A stretch of DNA of 64,000 nt, from positions 9,800,187 through 9,864,186 of the forward strand of contig NW_025062475.1 of the NCBI RefSeq assembly GCF_000002995.4. Reading direction: 5' to 3'. How positions within the stretch are numbered: position 1 is the first letter of the stretch; each line of letters begins with the position of its first letter. The position numbers were made by a program, and so were the translations under genes. The DNA is from Brugia malayi. Taxonomy: Eukaryota > Nematoda > Chromadorea > Rhabditida > Onchocercidae. The notes beneath the pieces are model-generated. The model was not told the origin of the DNA and did not search any database. It worked only from the letters and a program-made list of their open reading frames with translations. Shown in pieces: positions 1-19,100 of the stretch.

Positions 1-169
1 AAATGATTTTGCAAAAAAAGCGAAAAAAGTAATTAAAACAAAAAAAGAAAAAAAGAATAATTAAGTGTAAACAAAAGAAATAAAAAACAATGCTAATTAA
101 AATAATAAGATTGATTTTTCTGAAAAAAATAGCAACAGGAATGATAATAATAATAATTCTCAATGTTAC

Positions 170-1075
170 CTGATGTTCATTATTGTTAATGTTTTGTTGT
201 TGACTAAGATTTTGGACAAAATCATCTGTATCACTAATTTGCTCCATGATATTAAACGATGATTCAAATCTTTGCTGCCTTGTTGTAATAGGAGCAGTTG
301 TTGTTGTTGTTGTTGCCGCTATTGCTGCTGCTGTTGTTGTTGTTATCGTAGTCGTTATCCAAGGGAATATACTGCTTAAGGCAACATTGACGTTGTTATT
401 TTGAGTTGTTACTGTTGTTGCTGTTGTTGTATATGCAATACTATTATTGTTATTATTATTATTATTATTATTCTTTCTAATAACATTGCTGAGCTGCAAA
501 TCATTCGCATATCGTTGCTGTTGTTGTTGATGATGTTGTTGTTGGTGCTGTTGTTGTTGTTGGTGCTGTTGGAGCATCGGTATGCGTGTTGCCTATAAGA
601 TTTACTGGACAATAAAATTTGTTTTTTTTTTCTAGTAATACAAAATGTTATTGTATTACCAAATTTGTAACATAAAATTTCTATTATATTTCAGCAAATA
701 CAGTATGAAAGCAGAAATATTGATTAGTTTTACTATTGTCTGAGATTGTGTCTTGTAAAAAATTCAAACATCTCATAAACCTTACCTGTATTTTTACTAT
801 CATTTCCTCTCTCTGAACTTAAAAAATGATGAAAGTAATTTTTTTTTTATTGTACCTGATAAGGATTACGTGGTTCACCGGCGTCAACACGTTGTCGTTG
901 TCGTTTCAGTTTAATACGTTGTTGCGGTGATGTACCACTATTACTGTTATTGTTGTAGTTGCTGTTATTATTGCTGTAGCTATTAATAGCGGTAGTGGTC
1001 GATGATGATTGATGATACTGTTGTTGAAATGGATGATAGTGATGACGATGAAGATAATGTTGTTGTTGTTGCTGT

Positions 1076-1107
<32 letters not shown>

Positions 1108-1224
1108 ATGTTGCTGCTGTTGAGTTAATTGAGTAAACAATGGAAAGTTCGAAATTTGATGAGTAACAAATGCTGATGATGATGACCTGTTTAATGCTTG
1201 AGGTAGTGTTTCCCCCGAGGACAT
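170..1224 (-). CDS. Partial Gln/Asn/Thr-rich protein, unrecognised (3 exons, runs off left edge)
   Basis: Not recognised. Three minus-strand exons join in phase 0 without a stop: 856-1224, 786-812 (27 nt) and 170-592, 273 codons in all. Each has a GT donor (GTACAA, GTAAGG, GTAACA). The acceptors are TTCAG before 812 and the weaker TTATAG before 592. I placed the start at the ATG of MSSGETLPQ, but the frame stays open upstream, so the first exon may be longer. The product has a Q run interrupted by H, then an N/S-rich stretch, then a basic patch (IKLKRQRQR) followed by VDAGEPRNPYQ. The third exon is rich in Q, N and T and ends in an acidic segment (EQISDTDDFVQ). The donor at 165-169 shows the gene continues to the left. 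The composition suggests a nuclear regulator. A homeobox transcription factor such as a prospero-type protein is only a guess, because no DNA-binding domain lies in the window. Confidence 0.6.
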
Positions 1225-4200
1225 CAACTGATGCTTTTCCTGGCGTTGTTTCTTTTTCTTAAAGGAATAATAATATTTCACACTAGCTTGGTTAGTTTAA
1301 CAATTCGTTTTCGCAACTTTCACTTCCTAGAAAAAAGTGAAAAAATTGAAAGAATAGAAGTTAATAAAACAGCAAATTTAAATTAATTAATCATAGCAGT
1401 ACCCTTCTTCATTACTTCACTAATAAACAATACTATCATCATTAATTTACCTTAAGTTTATGTATTTGTCTACTTGTCTCACTTACTTATTTTTTGCTTT
1501 TCCCCTTTATCTAGCTGATCTGTTTTTGCTTGCATTTAAGAATTTATCAATAATGACGAAGATGCTAGTGAATTGGGATAGATTGCTCTTTGCATGTAGA
1601 ATAATAATGTTCAATAAACACAAACTAAAGCATGATGAGAATTTAGGAATTAGTAAAAAAGATTGAATAATTCGTTTTTAACGGAAGCAAACGAGAAAAG
1701 AAAGAAAGTTATGCTATTTGGTGTTCTGATATGATTTGGATAAATAAAAACGAGAGAAAACATCGATAAATATTTGATTTTCATTAAACAATCAAAAACA
1801 AAAACGAAGTAAAAAAAGGAATAAAATTAAGCAAAAGAAAAAATAAAAATTTACTTAAACGGAAAAATTTAACATTATTCTAATATTAAAAAACATTTGG
1901 ACTAAAATTTTCTTCCTCTTGAATTAAAATTTGCTTTTTTTTTAAAAAAAAAAAAACTTCAATTCATTATTTTGATTTTTTGCATTATATTTTTTATTTT
2001 TCTCGCTTCTTATTTTCATGTGTTTTTTTTTTGTTTTTCATTTGATAAAAATTATAAAAAAATCTAAATAAACATAAAAATGTCCAAAAATGCCTTTTTG
2101 CATGTTGAAATAATAGCTTTGCGCAATCTAAGCAACTTAAGCAACTGACTTGCATTAGTTTTTTTAAAAGAAAAAACGAAATGGTTTGTAATTATTGGAA
2201 TATTTATATGTCAGCAATTATTTATCCTTCTTTTTATTATTATTTGGCTATGAATTTACTTGGCAAATTTTCTTATCTTTGGTTAGATAAAATTAAACAA
2301 TTTACCAAACGATATATATATTCTTTTTTTTTTTCTTAAATTTGATTTATTGGTATTATATTTTGATTCAATATTGTATTATGTCCTCATTCCTAATATT
2401 ATACGAAGAAAAATAATCAAAGAAAATTTTCAAAAAAAAAAAAACTCGAAATAGAAATATTGCAACATGCAGTACCGTAACGAATGTACTGTAACAGATG
2501 AACTGGAACTACAAAAATCAAAGGTTAAATTTGCATATTAATAAATATTATTGTTAAACAATTACCAGTAAATATTTGCTCAAATAGCATGAGAGAAAAG
2601 AAGTTTTCATAATAAACAGATATTAAAATTTCCAAATGCTTAGTAATCATCGGTCATATTCGTTTTATTTTTCCATTTAAAATATAAAACAAAATTCTTA
2701 ACCAAAAAAAAACTTGTTTCACCAAATTATTTCAAACTGACAGTAGTATTTACATTTACATCAAATATAGTAGTACAAAAAATAAATGAATAAAAAATAA
2801 AATGAAATAAAACAAAAACAGAAAAAGAATAAGAAAATATCATTTTTTAACCAAATAATTTTTGTTTCGCATTAATCCATTAATTACTTTAAATTAAATT
2901 ATTGTTAAACAGGAATTTTGCAATAGAAATGCAGTACTTCTATTCTATTAACATCAGAAAATTAAAAAAAATTATGAAATGAAATGTATCAAGTAATTTC
3001 AAACATTATTTTTTAATTAAATTATATTATATTCTGTCCGAGGTTAATTCTTAAGCATCAAATCTCAACATACTCATACATTTATATACGTAATACTATC
3101 ACCACTACTCACTCTTCTGAGGTACTTCATAACTTGAACTAATCTTCCTTAATTTGCATATCATCTACGAAATGGTGTCACCGATACTTCCATACATGCA
3201 TGTGTGTGACGAAAGAAGAGAAAATACAAAGAGACAGACGGAGAGGGACATGCATGTATTAATATAAGCAATACAAATAGGTAGGCCACCTGTATAAACG
3301 AAATAGGTAGAGAGTGAAATAGATGGGAAAAGATTGACTGAGTAGAAGGAATATAATAAGTATATGGTGACATATGTAGTTGACAAAAATTGAAAAGAGA
3401 GGAAAGTGGTAGATGAGGATTGGATAGATAGTTGGAAGAAAGAATGGAATGATTTCTGAAGTGTATCATAATCCATCATTTGATGATGGAATAGAAGTGG
3501 GAGATTGCGATTGAAAATGGATACTTTACTAAAAATTTCAATACAATAGCATTTAATCATCATCTCTTTTTCTTTTCTTTTTTTTTTCTTCATCTTTAAT
3601 TCTCATCGTTTTCATTAAATATCCAAATATTTCGTCGTTCCTTGCAAAATTCACTTCAATCATTTTTATATTTGTATTATTTATTGATGAATTATAAAAA
3701 AAAGGATGGGTATGATAAAGTAATTATTGCTTAATTGATGTTTTGTGCTAATGAGTGAAAAAAATGGGAGAGAAAAAATAGATAGTGTTTGAAGCAAATA
3801 ATTATAGTAAATGGATGTAATCAAAAATTTTGAACATTTAAAGTTGAAATTCGGTTTAATTCAAATAAAATGCAATTTCAAAAATTTTTTCCAATTTAAG
3901 ATTAATGAATGTTGTGAAATGATAAAAACAAGAAATGGTGAAGGAACAAGAAAAAGTGTAATCAGAATTCTAAGATAGTTTCAAAAATTTCAAATCTTGA
4001 ATATTTTACAGACAATTTATGCGGTTATAACTTCGCATAAATCAATATTATATGGAAACATTTTTTATATGAAAGCATCTAGGAAAGTGTTTTGTTGTAT
4101 TTTGAAATATAATTATTGGCTTAAGGCTAATTTGAAATAAATTCTAGTTCAACTAAATTTAAAATTTTTGTTACTCCTTTAGAATTTGATCGTTTACATA

Positions 4201-6678
4201 TGATTTAATAAATCGTTATCGTTTCTGTCCAATTAAATGATAACTTTGAAATAAATAATTAAAATAGTTCAAAAATTAATGTTAATTATAAAAATTTCCT
4301 AGCAACCATACTCTTTGTGAAGGGAAAAATTTCAACACTTTTAAATTATTTGAACCTATTTCAAAACAATGCAACTGACAGTTGGTATCCCAAATATTTA
4401 GATTTTAAAGATTATTCTTCAATATTTCCAAAGTTTTCATCAAAAGTAAATGATAATACAAAGTCCAATATAATATATCGTTATTTGTATCACTGTTTTC
4501 TCTTTTTCGAAAAATTTCCGAAATTTTAACCCTCTTAAGATGCCGGAAAATCGAAGTACAATTAATTTCAACTCCAATCAATTTCTATGACAAAAAAGAG
4601 AAATTTTCTCACTTCACAGATAATTTCATAATTCTTACAGTTTGCCATCTTTCTTTTCTTGCTGTGCAAAATTTCCAGCTGCCATACTTTTTATGGTTTT
4701 TGTTTTATCATTTTTTCGGGGAAAAACCTTATGTAATCAAAAAAGAAAGAAAAAAGAAGAAAAATGAAGAAAATTTTTTGAAAAATTCGAGAAAAATTAT
4801 CGTAGTTTTTTTACCGTAATCCCTCTCCACTCTTTCACTCCTAAGAAAACGAATCTGAGATTATGAAAGTATTACGGTGAACAAAAATAAAAAGAGGAAA
4901 TATTTTTAATGAAAAAAAGGAAATTTTTGAAGATAATAAAAGAATTGATTAGAAGATAATAATAGCGCATGAAATAGCACAGTACAATGGAAGCCGAATG
5001 GTAGATTTTGTAGTAAAAGGAAGAAATTCTGAGATAAAAGACGGAGGGGAGGGGGGAGGGGGGCAGAAAAATGAGTGAGGGAAAAGGAGGAGGAGAAGAG
5101 GAGGTGGGTTTGGATCAAATGATGACGGTGATAGGACGATGTCGAGGAAATAAAGATTAGAGGAAGAAGAGGAGAAGAAGGAGGACGACAACGACACGAT
5201 GAGAAGGATAAGAGGAGGAGGAGGAAGAGATCGAAAATGAATTTGTCTGTTTAGATGGCTTTTCTTCTTTCTGGTGACTGATTGTTATTACTATTATTAT
5301 TGTTGTTTGTTTGTTTATTTGTTGATGATGAATGATCATGAATAATAGTGATGATAATAATAATAATTTGCTTGTAGCAATAGACGCCCTCCGTCATGAT
5401 CTACCAATTCATTTCTTCTCCCATTTCCATTTCAATTTTTCTCCCAGTCCTTTTCCACTATCTTTCTTCCTCCCACCTTCCTCTACTCCCCTTTTCCTCT
5501 TCATCACCAACCTCCACTATTCCCACTCATCTTCCTTCCTTCCACCCTAAGTCCCTTCTCGATCGTTTTCATGGTATCAGATTTTCAAGCCATACCTCGG
5601 CGAAAATATGAAAAAAGGAGAAGAGAAAAACCCAGCATTTCAGTCCTAACACATTATAATAAAACACACACACACACAGCGTTTTAGTTTATCATTGCAT
5701 CTTTTTAATCTTCTTCCTTTATATTATAGATTTACTTATTATCAAGTGGTGATGTAGCTAACATACATAAGGAATGATTGAATTCATTTTGTATACAATA
5801 CTATGAGTATGATGAAATAATTGTTGCTAAATGAGAAAAAAGATCATTTTGAATTTTCATCAATATTGTTTCATTTGATACTTATTAACAGCAATCAAAA
5901 CATATTATTACGACTATCAACATGCAGTACAATACTATATATATGCATAAGTATATGAATGAAAGTCAATGTCAAACTACGATTGTATCGCTTTTATCAC
6001 TAATTATGTCAAGTGATCAAAGTTGTCGAAAAATTCATTGAGTCATTAATGTAATCAATCATAACTGTGTCGGTTTATAAAAATAATCAAAGTAAAATTA
6101 TATCAAATTATCAAAGTCATCAAATAAAATCATCAATCAAAATTATCAAACAAATTAAATGAAATGCCCTACAAATTACAAATGAATAGACTTGCTTATC
6201 TGTGATTTATATCTAACAGTAATATGGAAGGAAAAGAAAAATTCTTTCATGCTTAAAAAGATTGCAAGAGGAATGTGTAGATGTTTTCATGTAAAATTCC
6301 TAACTAATTTAATATGTAAAAAAATGATAGTAATCATTGATTGCTGCAAAAAAAAAGTAAATAAATAAGAAAAAAAAAAGGATAAAAATAAAGAAAGAAA
6401 TTACTGGATAACTTGTTAACAATAAAGTAGTTTGAATGTTTTTTTTTTCTTAGTTTAATCGAAGTATAATCGTATTGATGCTGGACCTTACATCTTGTCC
6501 TATTTTCGGGATTAATCAATTGTTGTCCGTATGATAATGAAGTGAGAATAATGTATATTTAGATTATCGGTAGATCGAGAACAAATAGTAAAATTAAATT
6601 GGTTGAATTAAAAAAGTATGCCGTATTTAGCTAGACTAACTTGCTATTTTATAAAAAATGTACATTTATAAAAATTGA
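1225..6678. other. A/T-rich region without a confirmed gene
   Basis: Mostly A/T-rich sequence with stops in all frames. It may hold 5' exons or promoter of the minus-strand gene at the left edge. Open frames at 3161-3593 are by-products of a purine-rich top strand. A strong purine tract lies at about 5030-5240 and a pyrimidine-rich stretch at about 5400-5550. No RNA gene or mobile element seen. Confidence 0.5.
5030..5240. repeat. Polypurine (G/A-rich) tract
   Basis: The plus strand is almost all purine for about 200 bases, with runs such as GGGGAGGGGGGAGGGGGG near 5046-5063 and AGGAGGAGGAGAAGAGG near 5087-5103. Broken only briefly around 5110-5160. Reading frames across it in either direction give low-complexity E/G/R or S/F/L peptides and are not believable genes. 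Confidence 0.7.
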
Positions 6679-6687
6679 CTCTTCCAG

Positions 6688-7146
6688 TCACCTGAAAAAG
6701 AACACAAAAAGAAATTAAGTTCACGCAATACATATTATATAGATTATACAGAAAATAGGTTTTGTTGCCTGCAATTATATTCAGTTGATACGACTGGAAA
6801 GTTTAATTTAAATAATAATGACTTTATTATAAATTTCTCTATAATTTCTTTCGTAATAAATCCTAATTTTAAAATTAATGAGTCAGATAGATTCAGTGGT
6901 ATCAATAGTTATCTTTCATCAATAGTAAAATACATAAAGATAAATAACCCGAGAGAAGGTTCAAATTTCATTAGGAGAGTTGACAAGTGGTACTGTACAG
7001 AACATAATCTACGATCACAGACAAGGTTTGGAAATGAGAAAGATGATAGGGGGAACTATAACAGTTTAAAGAATAGAACAGAAAAGAGAAGTAAACATTT
7101 CAGAAAAAAGCGAATGATAACGACAGTGAAAAAGGAAACCACGTGA
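6688..7146 (+). CDS. Candidate 3'-terminal exon with long ATG-less open frame
   Basis: Not recognised. The plus frame is free of stops from 6679 to the TGA at 7144-7146, 155 codons, in a region where stops usually occur every dozen codons. A plausible acceptor (CTCTTCCAG) ends at 6687, and the frame then begins TCA CCT GAA. The only ATG is near the 3' end, so it cannot start within this block and would need an upstream exon, which I could not find. The first half is N/I/F/S-rich. The second half (from 6950) is GC-richer and basic, with short segments such as VDKWYCTEHNLR and a Lys/Arg-rich tail. No membrane segment or known motif seen. It could be a real last exon, an old pseudogene fragment or chance; the opposite strand has stops throughout. 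Confidence 0.3.
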   Translation, partial: SPEKEHKKKLSSRNTYYIDYTENRFCCLQLYSVDTTGKFNLNNNDFIINFSIISFVINPNFKINESDRFSGINSYLSSIVKYIKINNPREGSNFIRRVDKWYCTEHNLRSQTRFGNEKDDRGNYNSLKNRTEKRSKHFRKKRMITTVKKETT

Positions 7147-12974
<5,828 letters not shown>

Positions 12975-15936
12975 TGACACTACATAGACGACGGATAGTA
13001 AAGCCATCTGATATGCTAAATCTTCATAACATTTTCTTAATTCATCCAACACATCTGCATAGTTGCTCGATTAGTTAGTTTATTGCCATTGCAATTATGC
13101 ATTTTTTCTTTGATTATATTTCTATGATCGCAGTTACCATAAGGTTATATTATTTTATTGCTACCATATTCGTCGTTATAATTTGAAAAGAAGAACGAAA
13201 AAGAAATATTCAATTAAATCAAATAATCTTAAAATGAAATATTTTTTTCTTTTTCTTTCTTTATTTACTTTTTTTTTTAAATTTTCAATAAAATGAAACG
13301 TTTAATTAGAAAGAATTTTGCTCGCATACGATAGCTTTCAAAAGTTTTAAAGGAAATAACTCTTTTTCATAAAAAGAAACGATGAGAGAATGCCAAGTTT
13401 TAATGTAAGTCAATTGGACTAAATGTAATGTAAAGCAGTTTATTCATTTATTTTATTTCGAATAGCTAAGATGATTAAAATAGAAAAGGGAGAAAGGAAA
13501 AAGAGATAGTTCAACTGCAAAACTACTGATGGTATAAAAGAGAAAGGAAAGGTATTCATGGTGGTAAACAAACAACACAACATGGAGAAAAGAATGGCAC
13601 AGTCAGGTGGTGTATTGTTGGAAGTAATGAATATGACGACAATCGCATGGTTAAGACATTAGGATTACAACAGCCGATAATGCTGATAATTATAACTACG
13701 ACAGTGATATGAATAAGATGGAAATAATGATAATAGAAGTGATAATAGTATTGTCATGTAAATAATGGTATTAATTGAATGATAGTAACAATAATGATAA
13801 CAATAGTTGGAAGAGAAGAAATAACGATACGATAGTAAATAGTATTAAATAACAACAATGATAATAATAAGCATGATATGATAATAAATAATAGTAAGCA
13901 TGATTTAGCTATAAATTAATAATAATAATAATAGTGAAGAACTATGCTATCATCATGGAATAGTTATGTAATACATTTTAGTGACAAATAAAAAGAATTT
14001 AGGCACTTTAATTTAAGCAATACATACCATTACTACTAAACACAAATGAGGCTATCAAAATCTATGAAAGTGTGAAATAATTTCTTCTCTTCAATTATAT
14101 CTTTCGCTTTATCAGAACTAAACAACCACAACCCTTTTCCTATTGTCATTCTCCTCCTCTCATCATCTTTTCCAATTTCTTTAGTTACCCATAAATACAC
14201 GATAAAACTTGATTAGCTAAAAAGAGAATGGAAAATAGATGAGATGGTTGAAAATTTTAATCGAGCAGTTTTAGATGATGATTTCATGGCTAATGAAAAT
14301 TATTTAGCACTAATCGACGATGAAGAACCATACTGAACAATCTTTTAAAATTGGAAAAAAAAGAAATTGATGAGTACATTTTAAAATACATTTGTTTGTT
14401 TATTTTTTTAAAACAGTAACTATATGTGCACAAATATTATTACGCAGTTTTTTGTTTTTTATTTTCGAAGAATTCTTAATCTTTGAAATTTTTAACAAAA
14501 ACTAAAAATATTTCATCTATATTTGTTTGCATTTTGACAATATAAATAACAAAATCAAAATTCGTGAAATTTCACACCAAAATTTGATTAGATTTAATCA
14601 TCAAAATGATATCTTCTCTTTAACATTCCCACATTTTATTTCATTTAAAATTAAAAAGGAATGACAAAGTTTACTATTTTAATTTTCATTTAACATGAAA
14701 GAACCAAATGATAATCGCTTTTATTTATCACCACCTATGTAGTATAATTATCTGATATAAATATGTCTAAATTTTAAGATAATTTTTCTGCATGCCTTAA
14801 AATTCAGGTGATGAAAAAATGAGGGAAGTCAGGAGCGATGAAGGAAAAAGCAAGGAAATGATGAAAGATTACGGATCCTATTTTCAATCATATCCTCATT
14901 TTGAAAAGGTAATGTAATATGTATGTTATAATAGTGAAGTGAATTAAAAGATGCCAACAATTGCTTTGAAAAGGACGACGACGACGTATTACAGGAAGTA
15001 GATATCGTCGTCGGCATCCCTCACAAATATCCGATGTCCCAAGAGGCCAAAGATACGGATCGCTTCGTAAAATTACAATAGAGATTTCAATGAAGCACAA
15101 TGAATTTTATTATGCAAACAATCATCGAACACAGATATACGACATATGAACCCCTCAATTACGCAACATACCGCCACTATTCGAGAACATATATACCCCA
15201 TCTATTTTCTTTCTTTCTTCCACTTATTATTGGTCTCTCTTTTCTCTTTCTCTTCTTCCTTTCTCTCTCTCTCCTAACTTTTCCTTCATGATCTTTTATT
15301 CTGAATTGAATTTCATACATAAATAAATTTGCATGAAATCATAATTTAATTTGTTTTTTTATCTTTTCTTAATTGTCATCTATTTCTTAGTTTATATAGA
15401 AATATTAATTTTGATACAGTGGTATGAATTGAAATTTTTCTTAAATATTGAGCAAATTGCAATGATTTCTTTTATTTTTTCTTTTTTGAAAAGTGCAAAT
15501 TATTAGATAAAAACAAAAGCTCTGCTAAATTACTCTTTAAAATTTAAACATCCTGAAATATTGCCATAGAAATTGAAAGCAAAAAAAAGAAATGGAATGG
15601 AATGAAACTGCTTAAAATTCAAATTTAATTTATCTCTTAGATGTAAGTTTTTATAAAAAAGACAGACAAAGTCAAATTTCCTCTTTAAATCTTATCTTGA
15701 AACTAAAAAAGTTCTTGTATAATGTATTTTTAATCATAATGGTGAAAGTAATGCAGTAAAGTGACGGAAATGACTGTAGTTAGACTTAATGATATTCATA
15801 AGACAAATATTACTAAAACTTGTCAAATCATTAATAATATTAATGATTGCTTACAGTAACATAAACAGGATGAAGTCAAGTGACTACGGTAAATAAGCGT
15901 TAAGTAGAAGGAAGAAAAGTGAGAAAACTCAAACAG
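12975..15936. other. A/T-rich region with scattered short open frames
   Basis: No confirmed gene. Degenerate GATAAT/AATAAT-type repeats occupy about 13700-13940. Three plus-strand open blocks with plausible splice signals lie at 13510-13664, 14217-14336 and 14808-15081. Each ends in its own stop, so they do not chain into one gene. Confidence 0.45.
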
Positions 15937-16136
15937 GAAATAGTTGTCCGTTTGGAGGGCAAAAAGGAAGGGCTTCAGGAATTACTCATTCAACCATTCA
16001 TAATTTGCATATTGGTCTGTTGTCATCTTCAAAATGCATCAGAGAAGCTGTTGTTCATGGATTTCCGCACTACCACCAATTAAGTAACAGTAATAATGGT
16101 AATGGTAATGGTAACACTAATGCTAATGAAGATTAA
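15937..16136 (+). CDS. Candidate terminal exon, Ser/Asn/Gly-rich C-terminus
   Basis: Not recognised. A GC-richer island with a plus frame open from 15895 to a TAA at 16134-16136 and no ATG. An acceptor-like CTCAAACAG ends at 15936, giving a 200-nt exon in phase 1 (66 codons). The peptide is mixed in composition, with segments NSCPFGGQKGRASG and HGFPHYHQLSNS, then a GN-repeat tail ending NANED. No ATG-initiated frame of comparable length exists on either strand here. No upstream exon was identified. A conserved non-coding element or chance remains possible. Confidence 0.25.
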
Positions 16137-19100
16137 TTGAAATTTGAAATTTTCTATCAAAGTCCTAGAAAGAAAAAAGTTAATGAAAAAGCATTTTTAG
16201 CATCAATTCTTTTTTCGAATTATTAATAATTAAATGTTTTATGATTTATGCAATTTTTAACTTACAAAAAAAAAGAAATGTTTAGGAATATTTTAAAAAC
16301 TTTCCATAAATGAGGTAAATGATTTCATTATACAAATATTTCTGTTTCACGAGTTTTACCGATTAAAACTCATTATTTTTCTAAGATATAAAGTTGGCAC
16401 GAATATGTGAAAAAGTATAGTTCAGAAGTTAGAATAGAATAATATAGAATTGTACTTCAAGAAATTAAAATGATGCAAAATTACCATGATATATATATTT
16501 TTGCCCTAAAAGTTACTCAAATTTTTAGAAAAATAGTGATTAGTGTAAAATAGATCATGATCGCTTATTTTAGACTGAATTGAAAGTTAGTCCTATAAAT
16601 TCAGGACTAGTGATAACAATGATGACAGTAATGATAACAATAATGATGATGATGATTATATTATTTGGTGGTATATAATTTGTTGGTCATTGCTATAAGA
16701 AACAATTGCTATAATTATTACTCTTATTCTGTTTCCGTATTCTCGAATACTTTGCTACTAGAGATTATTATTTGGAAGTAAGGTCGTACTTGGTTCACTT
16801 TTCCACTTTCTCTTTCTGTTCACAAATTACATATTTCATTATTATCACCATTATCATTGTTATCGTTATCATTTGTTATTATTACTATTATTAATTATTA
16901 TTTATTATTGTCATTATTAATTACTACTACTGTTATTATCAGAATTCACCCATATAAAAATTTTTTACTATCACTTGGCATGATCGTATTTTAATTTTCC
17001 TTCTCATGTTTTATGTTTTTGATATTTCCATTTGTTTTTAATATTTGATATTTTAATAAAAATGCAGTTTTGTGCCTCTATTTTTTATAAATACGTCATA
17101 ATAAAATAAAGTTAATATAATAGTGATGAAAATAACAGCAGCAATAACAAAGACAAAAATAGTGACAATAGCAATTGCAGAATTAATAACAGTTATGGCA
17201 ACATTCCGCCCGGAAAAAAATTATTCCGTCCTTTTACCTGTTTATTAAGAATTGATAAAATCAACTTATATAGGTGATATTCAGAAATCTAATTATATTA
17301 ATTGTTATTATGTCTGCTATTTTTTTCAAAAAAGAAAAAAATGCATTGTTGATTTACGTCTACTTCCGACATTTGCACCGGTGCTCCAATTTTAAATTTG
17401 CAAAAGAATTTTGATAAATTTCATCAATTTAAAAAATTCAGAGACCAAAAAGAGAAAAAAGATGATTGAACAAAAAAAAGAAAAAATAATTAATGCAGCT
17501 ATAAATACAGTGTAAACAAGTGGAAGGATAATGTATTGGCTGAAGTTTGACCTTCTTGAACTTTTAGCCTACCTAATTTCAATTACTGTAACCATCTTGA
17601 ACTTTTAGTAAATTGAGAGTCTCTTGAATAGTGTTAACATTTTACTATGAAGGGATGCAATAACAGCATGTAGTTTTCCTACCGGTTAAGTTATATGAAA
17701 ATAGAATAACCATTGTTCAATTTCTTTACCTTTTCATCTTTATAATTTAAACTGAAACTATTAATTAAAAAATGTTTTTACGAAGTTAGCAACTAAATTA
17801 AATACATCGATTCGATTGAAAAACCTAAATTACCAAAATATCAGTTTCTAAAATTAATTAATGATTCAGAGAAAATGAAAAGGTGAAGGGTATCACATAC
17901 TTCATTGTAATTGCTTTCAAATATTTCCAAAAATAAGTGATAAATCTGGATTTATTTTAATTGGATTCATAGCAGTGCTAAACTTTTTTCCTGAATTTTG
18001 AAATTTCTATTAAAATAATGCAGCTCCTTTTTTACTTTTATCTGTATTAAATGTGTGTTGTGTTGTGTTGTGTCTGTATGGGTAGTGTGTGTATGTATTG
18101 GTATTATGGATTAAAAAATGGAAAGATCACCTATCATTATGCTAATTTTAAAATTCAGTCCTAATATTACGACATAATTAAGCTACAGATTAGTCTTGAA
18201 CCAGTTTACATATATTAATATTTATTTGTTTATTTATTTATGCCAATGAGTGTATATCAGTTCGTATCAATTTGTATTATAGAAGGAGCAAATTGAAAGA
18301 GAGGAAGAAAGAAAAAGAAAAAAAAAAAGAGAAAAAGGAGCAGAAAAACGTTGAATTATTTGATATATTTGAGTTATTATTATATTATAGTTATTGCTAA
18401 AAGTGTACTATCTTTAAATAAAAAAGTATATACCCAAACCGGAATTCTTTCGTGTATACAATTCATCAACCACTGTTTTTTTTCCTGCCGTTTTTTGCCC
18501 GAACTTTTTTCCTCCACTTAAGAGGATATCTATATGTCTCTTTCGTTTTAGCTATTTGATTTGATTCTATTCCAGTTTTACCGTAATCTGAAATTAAGTA
18601 ACCTTATTGTGGTGTGGTATTGATTATTATGTTGTATGCGAAAGAATGTAATCGGGCAATTATGGACGAGGAGTTGTAAACAGGTATAAATAAATAAATA
18701 CACATATGAATTGCATGTTACACATATAAATAATAAGTTAAATTTTTATTTTTAAAGAAAAATATAATTTCAGACTGCTAAGATATGAAATATTGATTAA
18801 ATAGTCATGCTGTGTTGTGTAACAATAATAGAATGAAATTTTGATTGGGAAATGAAATGAACAAGTTATGCTGTAAGTGAAGGAAAAAAATAGATGATGT
18901 TAAAATTAAAGTGGACAATTTCACTGATAAATTTTATAATCTATTTTCAAAATATGGCTGAAAATAAAAGAATTAAAGAGAAAACTAGATTGAAATTAGT
19001 AGATGTTATCAAATAGCGCGCTATGAAATGTCTTCGTCTTACGAGAGTACTGGTAATTAACAATTCAATCATATCTAGAAAAAAAGAAAGAAGAAAGAAG

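Noticed and set aside
1195..1210. let-7-like GAGGTAGT seed
   Set aside because: Lies in the coding exon on the opposite strand, with no further match and no hairpin.
3161..3593. 102- and 142-residue minus-strand ORFs
   Set aside because: Two overlapping frames are open because the strand is pyrimidine-rich; the peptides are low-complexity S/F/L/Y and lack any motif.
17113..17272. Asn/Ser/Asp-rich open frame near 17.1-17.3 kb
   Set aside because: Two frames are open together because of degenerate trinucleotide repeats; no reliable splice sites.
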